DNA of 21,147 nt from a virus, in IMG/VR virus record IMGVR_UViG_3300025864_000058, positions 1-21,147 of that record; one strand, 5' to 3'. The notes under the pieces were generated by a model. It did not search any database, had not been told where the DNA came from, and saw only the letters and a program-made list of their open reading frames with translations. Both the position numbers and the translations under genes were made by a program. Positions 6,778 to 12,528 of this stretch are shown piece after piece; position 1 is the stretch's first letter; each line of letters starts with the position of its first letter.

Positions 6778-6856
6778 GTCAACGGACAGGTTGAGCGTAA
6801 AATATTGAGGGTTGAAGAAAACCCGTGAAGCTCGAATAAGTAAACTGTCCTTTATT
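6778..6856 (+). ncRNA. Candidate folded small RNA or leader
   Basis: Three nested helices follow the promoter. P1 pairs 6784-6789 (GGACAG) with 6845-6850 (CTGTCC). P2 pairs 6791-6796 (TTGAGC) with 6830-6835 (GCTCGA, one G-U). P3 pairs 6809-6813 (GGGTT) with 6820-6824 (AACCC) around a six-base loop. The closing strand of P1 is followed by TTTATTTATTT, like a weak terminator. It could be a free small RNA of about 75-80 bases or the 5' leader of the gene at 6886. It matches no RNA family I can name. Confidence 0.5.
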
Positions 6857-6885
6857 TATTTGGGCTTTACACATTTTAGAAAGTT

Positions 6886-7119
6886 ATGACAACATTAGAT
6901 GAGGATAGGGAATTAGCGATAAAACTTATAAACAGTGGGAAAATTTCGCTGTTAGATGAAATAATAGAAATACATATCAAACCGCTATTTTTTAGTCTCG
7001 ATATTGCATCTGTAAAGTATTTTACTCAAAAAGGGGATATTAGCGGGGGATTTCTTCTCGCACTCAGGAAGATGCTAATTGAATATGGTGAAATTTGCGA
7101 TAAATCATTAACAACATAA
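6886..7119 (+). CDS. Hypothetical small phage protein
   Basis: A 77-residue, mostly helical protein (ELAIKLINSGKISLLDEIIEI, GFLLALRKMLIEYGEIC). No family recognised. It is the first gene after the promoter and folded RNA at 6744-6850, so its expression is probably governed by them. Confidence 0.6.
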   Translation: MTTLDEDRELAIKLINSGKISLLDEIIEIHIKPLFFSLDIASVKYFTQKGDISGGFLLALRKMLIEYGEICDKSLTT

Positions 7120-7122
7120 CCA

Positions 7123-7338
7123 ATGAAAGCAAAAGAATTTAGGAATGAATGGGTTAAATTGAACCCCAGAATAGTTCATATTCCAAGCGAACACGAACTT
7201 GATTTGATGGAATCCTATGCAGCTCAAAAAGTGGCTGAATATAAGGAACAAAAGAATATTTGGTTTAATATGTTTAACGACAGGCACCCAGACGAGGTGA
7301 AGGAAATTTTAGGAAAAGATTTTTACCCACATCCGTAA
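7123..7338 (+). CDS. Hypothetical small phage protein
   Basis: A 71-residue protein three bases after the previous stop. It contains a helix (SEHELDLMESYAAQKVAEYKEQ) of the type often seen in short phage genes whose product ends in an 'AxxxVxEYKxQ' helix. The Trp-rich C-terminus (IWFNMFNDRHPDEV) is unusual. Function unknown. Confidence 0.6.
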   Translation: MKAKEFRNEWVKLNPRIVHIPSEHELDLMESYAAQKVAEYKEQKNIWFNMFNDRHPDEVKEILGKDFYPHP

Positions 7339-7340
7339 TT

Positions 7341-7610
7341 ATGAAATCTTACAATAAAAGAACGTGGCTTAATAGCGAAGAATCATCTTCAACCAGCAAT
7401 GTTATTGCTTTTGATGGAGATGTTTTGTATGAAGATAAACCATATCATGATACTTTTTTAAAAATATACGATTGTAAAAATTCGATTACGCTGCACAAAA
7501 AAGACAGTGAATCAATGGAATACTTCACAAATAAACTGAAATTACTGAAAAACGAAATAGAACTATTTATTAATCACTTAAAAAAAAATGAAAACGAAAA
7601 CCGAAATTGA
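7341..7610 (+). CDS. Hypothetical small phage protein
   Basis: An 89-residue protein two bases after the previous stop. The first half looks beta-rich (STSNVIAFDGDVLYEDKPYHDTFLKIYDC) and the last 35 residues form a charged amphipathic helix. It overlaps the next gene by 23 bases. No family recognised. Confidence 0.6.
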   Translation: MKSYNKRTWLNSEESSSTSNVIAFDGDVLYEDKPYHDTFLKIYDCKNSITLHKKDSESMEYFTNKLKLLKNEIELFINHLKKNENENRN

Positions 7611-8058
7611 AAGAGCAATTATTACGCTATTATGCGAGGCATATGACAAAGGGACAGCATCGACGGGGTATTGTAGTTTGGATGACACCAAGAGAGATAA
7701 ATGGGTAAAAAATCAATTGGCAAATATTGAAAAATGGTATATTCGAGACAACAAATCCAACAGCCAAAAGGAAGAAATAACTAATAAATGGCTTTTGAAT
7801 CACAATTTTGACAACTTTACCAGTGAACATTACAGCTATCAGGGTGGAGGAAAGGATTTTTCTTTTATGGTAGAAAAGAAAGTGGGTAAATGGTTTGCAG
7901 AAATTGGAGATGGATTTACGGATAATCCTACATGCGGTTTAGAATATGCCGAAGAAATTGAAGATATATTTTTCTTGTTAACAGGCAAAGGAATTGATAA
8001 AAAGCAATATAAAAAACCACAAATTTTAGCAGGAGAAAGGCGATATATTTACCTATGA
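7588..8058 (+). CDS. Hypothetical phage protein
   Basis: A 156-residue protein that I do not recognise. Residues 1-55 are helical and charged. Residues 85-118 (a 'YQGGGKDFSFMVEKKVGKWFAEIGDGFT' type stretch) look beta-rich. The C-terminus has another helix around 'EYAEEIEDIFFLLTGKGI'. It overlaps the previous gene by 23 bases and is the last gene before the second HNH cassette. Confidence 0.65.
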   Translation: MKTKTEIERAIITLLCEAYDKGTASTGYCSLDDTKRDKWVKNQLANIEKWYIRDNKSNSQKEEITNKWLLNHNFDNFTSEHYSYQGGGKDFSFMVEKKVGKWFAEIGDGFTDNPTCGLEYAEEIEDIFFLLTGKGIDKKQYKKPQILAGERRYIYL

Positions 8059-8203
8059 GTAGACCATGCAATCCACCCAGACCCGGCGGAAGGTAATACC
8101 TTCATAAACTATTACACGAATTGATCAGGCGTGAAGGGATCTAAGGGAGCAAACCGATGACGCAGCATTTGGATTTGTCGAATTAATTTTGCATCTTTGT
8201 ATT
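8059..8203. other. Intergenic stretch with short palindrome
   Basis: No convincing gene; a 13-codon frame starts in an ATGA overlap at 8055 but is too short to call. A near-perfect palindrome GAAGGTAATACCTTC lies at 8089-8103; it lacks a T-run, so it looks more like an operator or protein site than a terminator. The remainder holds the promoter of HNH leader 2. Confidence 0.5.
8168..8199 (+). promoter_or_regulatory. Probable promoter for second HNH leader
   Basis: CATCTTTG at 8192-8199 is one base off TAnnTTTG, and TTTG at 8168-8171 lies 20 bases upstream. The following bases (TATTGC) are identical to those after the first HNH promoter, so the predicted start again falls on the first G of the leader helix (8204). 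Confidence 0.5.
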
Positions 8204-8299
8204 GCTTATCAATTTCATCATGAATCAAAAAAATATTTATACCCCGAAAGTAGATGCAACCCACCCCGGTGAAGTTGATAAGCCATTTACCGTAGGGGT
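8204..8299 (+). ncRNA. Structured HNH leader 2 (16-bp helix, possible pseudoknot)
   Basis: Bases 8204-8219 pair with 8268-8283 over 16 unbroken pairs, two of them G-U, starting at the predicted transcription start. In the loop, ACCCC at 8241-8245 can pair with GGGGT at 8295-8299 just before the HNH start, giving the same A-B-A'-B' order as leader 1. ACCCC at 8263-8267 is an equally good partner, so the second helix is uncertain. The loop shares CCGAAAG and GCAACCC with leader 1. The leader also encodes a 32-codon frame. Confidence 0.6.
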
Positions 8300-8318
8300 T
8301 TATTATTTCACAAAATGA
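8220..8318 (+). CDS. Candidate 32-residue leader peptide
   Basis: The ATG follows the 5' strand of the 16-bp leader helix with no gap. The frame encodes MNQKNIYTPKVDATHPGEV followed by a beta-like tail and stops in an ATGA overlap with the HNH start at 8315. Translating ribosomes would melt the 3' half of the helix and could then reinitiate at the HNH start, as in translational attenuators. Leader 1 has an ATG at the same place relative to its helix. There is no homology evidence for the peptide. Confidence 0.4.
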   Translation: MNQKNIYTPKVDATHPGEVDKPFTVGVYYFTK

Positions 8319-8779
8319 AAGAAATTAAGTTAACTCAAGGACTTGTTGCATTGGTTGACGATGAGGATTTTGAGCGAGTAAATCATTTTAAGTGGTGTGC
8401 ACACAAGCATGGGAAAACATTTTATGCCAGAAGAGCAGAAACGATTAACGGAAAGCAAAAAATAATATCCATGCATTGTTTTATTATGAATACGAAGGGA
8501 ATAGACCATGTTGACGGAGACGGATTAAACTGCCAAAAATTGAACATGAGAAAATGCACCCATCAACATAATATAATGAATCAAAGGCCGCAAAAGAACA
8601 AATCATCTATATACAAGGGAGTTTGTATTCAGGGTGCTAAGTGGAGATCAGGGATCATGTTTAATAAAAAAGGCATTTATTTAGGGTTGTTTGTTAACGA
8701 GATGGATGCAGCTAAAACCTATGATAAAAAAGCCGTTGAGCTTTTTGGCGAGTATGCACGCTTAAATTTTCCGATATGA
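8315..8779 (+). CDS. HNH homing-type endonuclease with AP2 domain (copy 2)
   Basis: A 154-residue paralogue of the enzyme at 5124. The N-terminus (MKEIKLTQGLVALVDDEDFE) and the AP2 end (TYDKKAVELFGEYARLN) align closely. HNH residues are His54, Asp64-His65, Asn72 and Asn86; the AP2 domain spans about 97-153. All key residues look present, so it is probably active. It lacks the six-residue KxxGKY-type insert that copies 1 and 3 carry after residue 9. The stop overlaps the following methyltransferase start as ATGA. Confidence 0.92.
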   Translation: MKEIKLTQGLVALVDDEDFERVNHFKWCAHKHGKTFYARRAETINGKQKIISMHCFIMNTKGIDHVDGDGLNCQKLNMRKCTHQHNIMNQRPQKNKSSIYKGVCIQGAKWRSGIMFNKKGIYLGLFVNEMDAAKTYDKKAVELFGEYARLNFPI

Positions 8780-9384
8780 AATCTGAAACTTACAACTCCG
8801 ATTGCATGGAAGGGATGAAGCAATATCCTGACAATTATTTTGATCTGGCAGTTTGCGATCCACCGTATGGAATCGGAATCAGCCAAAATCCAGTTAGGCA
8901 ACAGCACAAAAAAAAGAGCTGGGACAATGCAGTACCAATAAAGGAATATTTTGATGAGTTGTTTAGGGTTTCACAAAATCAAATCATTTGGGGCGGGAAC
9001 TACTTTAACCTACCTCCATCGCAAGGTTTTTTAATTTGGGACAAAAAACAACCCGAAGATTTTAGTCTTGCAATGTGCGAATTTGCATGGAGTAGTTTTC
9101 AGTGTCCGGCGAAAATATGGAGCAAAAGTGTTTTAAGTGAACAAAACAAAATCCATCCTACCCAAAAGCCAATAAAACTTTATTCATGGATTTATCACAA
9201 CTATCTGCCAAACGGCGGTAAAGTAATTGATACCCATTTGGGCAGTGGTTCAAACAGAATAGCAGCCGACTTAGCCGGAAATATTGACTTTTACGCTTAT
9301 GAAATTGATGCTGATTATTTCAGAGATGAAGAAAAGCGGTACAAAATATTTAAATCACAGCAAAGATTGGAATTTTCACCATAA
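8776..9384 (+). CDS. DNA methyltransferase, beta class (adenine N6 likely)
   Basis: A 202-residue compact methyltransferase with catalytic DPPYG at residues 28-32, HPTQKP at 127-132, and a divergent S-adenosylmethionine motif DTHLGSGSN at 152-160 in place of the usual DPFxGSGTT. The DPPYGIG form is typical of adenine N6 enzymes. It shares motif order with the methyltransferase at 3044 but is shorter and not closely alike, so the two probably differ in target. No cognate nuclease is visible, which suggests a protective orphan enzyme. Translation is coupled to the HNH gene by ATGA. Confidence 0.93.
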   Translation: MKSETYNSDCMEGMKQYPDNYFDLAVCDPPYGIGISQNPVRQQHKKKSWDNAVPIKEYFDELFRVSQNQIIWGGNYFNLPPSQGFLIWDKKQPEDFSLAMCEFAWSSFQCPAKIWSKSVLSEQNKIHPTQKPIKLYSWIYHNYLPNGGKVIDTHLGSGSNRIAADLAGNIDFYAYEIDADYFRDEEKRYKIFKSQQRLEFSP

Positions 9385-9557
9385 AATTTACTTATACGAA
9401 ATTGTATGAAGCGAATTAAACAAAGCCATACTGAAAGTTCAAGAGGAGTAAACATCTGCGGTGGTAGTATTGTCACAAAGCACACAAACAGTTAAATTCC
9501 TGTCTAAATTCCAAACTTGATAACAGGGAGCCGAAACGAATTCCGAGACTCATTTGA

Positions 9558-9656
9558 CGGATAGTTCAGTCTGATATAGGTTAATCTCAAAAGGGGGCTT
9601 TGGGGGTTAACTTATATCAGACCTACAAAAACCTCAATCTATTTTCGGATAGTTCA
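9558..9656. repeat. 11-bp direct repeats bracketing a hairpin
   Basis: CGGATAGTTCA occurs at 9558-9568 and again at 9646-9656. The left copy abuts the hairpin exactly; the right copy is 23 bases beyond it. This could be a duplication around an inserted element, or paired protein-binding sites upstream of HNH copy 3. Confidence 0.55.
9569..9622. repeat. 16-bp inverted repeat / hairpin
   Basis: GTCTGATATAGGTTAA (9569-9584) pairs with TTAACTTATATCAGAC (9607-9622) at all 16 positions, one as G-U, around a 22-base G-rich loop containing GGGGGCTTTGGGGG. No T-run follows on either strand, so a simple intrinsic terminator is unlikely. Confidence 0.75.
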
Positions 9657-9678
9657 AATGTAATGGTTAATTATTTTG

Positions 9679-9686
9679 TATCTTTA
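9679..9686 (+). promoter_or_regulatory. Possible -7 element before third HNH leader
   Basis: TATCTTTA is one base off TAnnTTTG and matches the first seven bases of the element before HNH copy 1. No clear -33 element is seen at the expected distance, so this is weak. Confidence 0.35.
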
Positions 9687-9695
9687 CAGAGCTTT

Positions 9696-9766
9696 TGAGG
9701 GAAAGCGCAAAGGTTTTATTAAACTGCCGTCATTTTGCGAGATTCCCTCATCTCAAAGAATGACGG
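9696..9766 (+). ncRNA. Structured HNH leader 3 (pseudoknot)
   Basis: Helix A pairs 9696-9703 with 9743-9750 (TGAGGGAA / TTCCCTCA, eight pairs) and continues as 9706-9711 (CGCAAA) with 9734-9739 (TTTGCG) after a small internal loop. Helix B pairs 9727-9733 (CCGTCAT) in the loop with 9760-9766 (ATGACGG) downstream. The order is again A-B-A'-B'. TTTTTAATTTT directly follows B', so B alone could also act as a terminator-like hairpin. GAAAGCGCAA is shared with leader 1. Confidence 0.55.
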
Positions 9767-9783
9767 TTTTTAATTTTAATGAC

Positions 9784-10269
9784 ATGAAGGAAATACAATT
9801 AAGTCAGCACGGGAAAAACAGGGGGAAATATGTCGCCTTGGTAGATGATGAAGATTACGAAAGGGTGAACCAATACCCATGGAGTATCGCACGCGGTAAA
9901 TATTCGATTTATGCCCAAAGTAGAATATTGGTAAACGGAATATATAAGGCAATACAAATGCACACTTTTATAACAGATAATAAAATAAGCGATCATATGG
10001 ATCATGATGGTTTGAACAATCAAAAAAGTAATTTAAGAAACTGTACTAATAGTCAAAATTTATGCAATCGAAGAAAATTTAAAAATAAATCATCAAAATA
10101 CAAAGGGGTTTCGTGGCATATAAGATATAATACTTGGGTTGCTTACATAGTTTACTGTGGAAAATTAAAAACTATCGGGTGTTATAAGGTAGAAGAAGAT
10201 GCAGCAATGGCATATGATACCGCCGCAAAAAATATATATAAAGAGTTTGCATACGTTAATTTCAAATAA
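9784..10269 (+). CDS. HNH homing-type endonuclease with AP2 domain (copy 3)
   Basis: A 161-residue paralogue. The ATG at 9784 is chosen because MKEIQLSQ aligns with the other two copies; upstream in-frame TTG 9676 and ATG 9760 lie within the structured leader. HNH residues are His60, Asp70-His71, Asn78 and Asn92. The AP2 domain spans about 103-159 (SSKYKGVSWH to EFAYVNF). It diverges most from the others, notably in the AP2 C-terminus. It sits immediately before the terminase genes. HNH proteins beside terminases can aid packaging in some phages, but the AP2 domain points to a mobile homing gene here. Confidence 0.9.
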   Translation: MKEIQLSQHGKNRGKYVALVDDEDYERVNQYPWSIARGKYSIYAQSRILVNGIYKAIQMHTFITDNKISDHMDHDGLNNQKSNLRNCTNSQNLCNRRKFKNKSSKYKGVSWHIRYNTWVAYIVYCGKLKTIGCYKVEEDAAMAYDTAAKNIYKEFAYVNFK

Positions 10270-10275
10270 GTTTAT

Positions 10276-10283
10276 TAATTTTG
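10276..10283 (+). promoter_or_regulatory. Possible -7 promoter element for terminase genes
   Basis: TAATTTTG matches TAnnTTTG, five bases before the small-terminase ATG at 10289. If used, the message would be nearly leaderless. No -33 TTTG lies at the right spacing, so confidence is limited. Confidence 0.35.
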
Positions 10284-10288
10284 TTGTT

Positions 10289-10867
10289 ATGGCAGACGAA
10301 ATAAAATACACACTTGAAGAGTTAAAGGCGAAATTAACCGAAAAGGAAAGGATTTTTTGTCACCAATACATCATTGATTGGAACGGTGCGAGGTCTGCAA
10401 GAGAGGCCGGATATAGCGAAAAAACGTGTGCTGTCATTGCTTGTGAAAACCTAATAAAACCTTATATAAAGCAATATATCAGCATTATCAAAGAAAACCT
10501 TGAAGAAGAAAGCGGAATTTCCAAACTTCGCAACCTTCAGGAACTTGCGAAAATCGCTTATTCCTGTATTTCGAATCTTCATGATGATTGGATTGAATTA
10601 TCAAACTGGGATGAAATAAAAGCGGCAAACCCCGAGGTATTATCAGCAGTTGAAAGCATTGATACTAAAACTGAGTACCGGAAATATAAGACGGACGGCG
10701 ACAGTGAAACCGAAGCAGAAATTAAGTATGTAAAGATCAAACTTTATAGCAAAACCATTGCAATTGATGTAATTAATAAAATGATGGGTTACAATTCATC
10801 TGAAAAAATAGAGGTAAAACAGTCAGTTGAATATGTAAATGTTTCCAAACAGTTCCCAAATAAATGA
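10289..10867 (+). CDS. terS: Terminase small subunit
   Basis: A 192-residue protein from the ATG at 10289 (MADEIKYTLEE); a longer in-frame version would begin inside the HNH gene and is unlikely. Residues 16-58 carry the Terminase_2 pattern 'LTEKERIFCHQYI ... NGARSAREAGYS ... ACENLIKP', the DNA-recognition HTH of small terminases. The helical middle would form the oligomeric ring and the tail would contact the large subunit. It recognises phage DNA and starts packaging into proheads. It overlaps the large subunit gene by four bases. Confidence 0.92.
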   Translation: MADEIKYTLEELKAKLTEKERIFCHQYIIDWNGARSAREAGYSEKTCAVIACENLIKPYIKQYISIIKENLEEESGISKLRNLQELAKIAYSCISNLHDDWIELSNWDEIKAANPEVLSAVESIDTKTEYRKYKTDGDSETEAEIKYVKIKLYSKTIAIDVINKMMGYNSSEKIEVKQSVEYVNVSKQFPNK

Positions 10868-12054
10868 TTTATCGAACGTCAACATATTACAAGATCAGGA
10901 ACATAAAGGCTAAGATCAAAGTAATACAGGGCGGGCAAGGAGCCGGTAAAAATGTATCAATAGCTCAAATACTTCTCGAAGATTGCGCCAAAGATAAAGA
11001 TACCACTACGATAGTTTCGGATACCTACGATAACTTAAAAGACGGCTCTATTTCAGATTTTAAAATGTTGTATGAATCTTCCGGCCTTGACTGGGAGCGG
11101 GATTTTAATAAAACAGATCACAATTTAAAGCATTGTGGCGGAGTTATTCAGTTTCGTTATGTTTCTGATACAAAGAAACAGGCCGGAAAATCCAAAAGAC
11201 GTGGAAAGCTTTACATAAACGAAGGGAATAAAATAGGCTGGGAGGTTGCTTCAACCTATATCGGCAGAACTCATGGAGATATTTACATAGATTATAACCC
11301 GGATCAGGAATTCTGGGCACACACCGAAATACCAAAACTAAAAGACGACAAAGGGAATTCGATAAGCGAGCAAATCATTGTCACCTATGTAGATAATGAA
11401 ATGTGTCCGCAAAGTGAAATTGATTTTATACTTTCCCGAAAAGACAACGTGGAATGGTTCAGAGTGTACGGACTTGGACAAACAGGCTACTATTCTGAAC
11501 GCAGAATTTATAAATACAAATGGATTCAACAGATACCACCAACAGCACAAAGGATACCTTCAGGGATGGACTTTGGCGTCAGTCCTGATCCCACTATTTT
11601 AATTGATGTCTGGAAAAAAGACAATTGCCTGTATGTTGACGAGGTTTTTTGTCTTAATAACCTCATGCCTGAAAAGATCCAGGGAGCTGAACGAATGGCA
11701 ATAGTTGACCAAATGGAACTGATTAAACACCCGAAAGGTCAACAGATAATAGCAGACAGCGCCGGGGCAGTGGAAATTAGAGACCTTCGTAAGTATGGCT
11801 ATGAAGTAAAGGGAGTTAAAAAGAACCCCGGTTCGGTTATCGCAGGAATCAATAAATTAAGAGGGTACGATCTATTTCTGACTGAACGATCAGTTAATTT
11901 AAAGTCCGGAATTGAAAAATGGTTTTGGAAAGTTGATATGAACGGAAAAATTATACCGGAGCCACAGGATCACGAACCGGACGGGCTGGCCGCTTTACGA
12001 TATGTGGTTATGATGCACGATAAATATCCGGGGTTTGAGGTTTCAACTTATTAA
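10864..12054 (+). CDS. terL: Terminase large subunit
   Basis: A 396-residue packaging motor of the Terminase_3 (PBSX-like) kind. The Walker A motif is GGQGAGKN at residues 23-30, with Asn where Ser or Thr is usual. The Walker B and catalytic Glu lie in KLYINE (115-120), and the coupling segment DYNPDQEFW is at 143-151. The nuclease domain shows Asp236 in GMDFGVSPDP, Asp298 in IIADSA, and Asp369/Asp373 in DHEPDGLAALRYV, the expected metal-binding acids. It hydrolyses ATP to pump DNA into the prohead and cuts the concatemer. It overlaps terS by four bases and is followed by a 65-base gap with no clear signals. Confidence 0.97.
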   Translation: MIYRTSTYYKIRNIKAKIKVIQGGQGAGKNVSIAQILLEDCAKDKDTTTIVSDTYDNLKDGSISDFKMLYESSGLDWERDFNKTDHNLKHCGGVIQFRYVSDTKKQAGKSKRRGKLYINEGNKIGWEVASTYIGRTHGDIYIDYNPDQEFWAHTEIPKLKDDKGNSISEQIIVTYVDNEMCPQSEIDFILSRKDNVEWFRVYGLGQTGYYSERRIYKYKWIQQIPPTAQRIPSGMDFGVSPDPTILIDVWKKDNCLYVDEVFCLNNLMPEKIQGAERMAIVDQMELIKHPKGQQIIADSAGAVEIRDLRKYGYEVKGVKKNPGSVIAGINKLRGYDLFLTERSVNLKSGIEKWFWKVDMNGKIIPEPQDHEPDGLAALRYVVMMHDKYPGFEVSTY

Positions 12055-12119
12055 ATAATAACAGGTACTCGCCGAGAAAATAAGACGAATTGTCAATTTA
12101 AGGTTAAAATATAATCAGA

Positions 12120-12470
12120 ATGAGAACAAAGCTAATTTCGTACGTAATTTATCCATTTGATTTAATTGTACTTTTCAATGTGAGCTATTCAGAAATTGAA
12201 ACACACCTAAAGAAGTGCTTGCCTGAAGAGGTTTATCCAGAGATAAGGTTCCACTTCGACAGAGAAATAAAACATGGCAGAACGGCAATGTTTACAACCG
12301 GGCAAACAGTGATAGTCCTAAATAATCACGACCGTGGACTAATGGCGCATGAGATTTTTCATGCTGTTGAATTTCTGTTTGATCGAATAGGTTGTAAATT
12401 AAGCTGTAAAAGCTCCGAGGCGTATGCTTATCTGATTCAATACATCACAAACGAACTGTACAAAAAATAA
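12120..12470 (+). CDS. Zincin-like phage protein (HEIFH)
   Basis: A 116-residue protein with a metallopeptidase-like HExxH motif at residues 77-81 (MAHEIFHAVEF), followed about 20 residues later by SSEAYAY (Glu100), which could be the third zinc ligand. Family knowledge: similar short 'phage zincin' proteins occur beside terminase or portal genes in Bacteroidota phages, with substrate unknown. A role in processing capsid or scaffold proteins is an inference from position. There is no signal peptide, so it should act in the cytoplasm. Confidence 0.75.
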   Translation: MRTKLISYVIYPFDLIVLFNVSYSEIETHLKKCLPEEVYPEIRFHFDREIKHGRTAMFTTGQTVIVLNNHDRGLMAHEIFHAVEFLFDRIGCKLSCKSSEAYAYLIQYITNELYKK

Positions 12471-12506
12471 TTTCACGTTTCGTAACACTTATTCAAAAAA
12501 CATTTT

Positions 12507-12514
12507 TAAATTTG
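12507..12514 (+). promoter_or_regulatory. Possible -7 promoter element before portal gene
   Basis: TAAATTTG matches TAnnTTTG in the short gap before the portal. It lies 14 bases before the TTG start. No clear -33 element is present at 19-20 bases. Confidence 0.35.
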
Positions 12515-12528
12515 TCACACGCAAAAGA

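Larger units (their letters stand above)
9385..9675. other. Non-coding gap between methyltransferase and HNH copy 3
   Basis: About 290 bases without a convincing gene. A 29-codon frame at 9406-9495 (MKRIKQSHTESSRGVNICG...) is possible but unsupported. The right half holds the 16-bp hairpin at 9569-9622 and two 11-bp direct repeats listed separately. No tRNA fold works. Confidence 0.5.

Noticed and set aside
9406-9495. 29-codon frame MKRIKQSHTESSRG...
   Set aside because: No start signal, overlap or recognisable motif; kept only as a note in the gap description.
9465-9520. Possible tRNA with T-arm-like ACAG...CTGT and nearby TTCCA
   Set aside because: The T-loop has the wrong length, and no acceptor, D or anticodon stem can be formed around it.
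9385-9690. Group I intron remnant around the HNH gene
   Set aside because: No convincing P3/P7 core or split gene is visible; flanking genes look intact.
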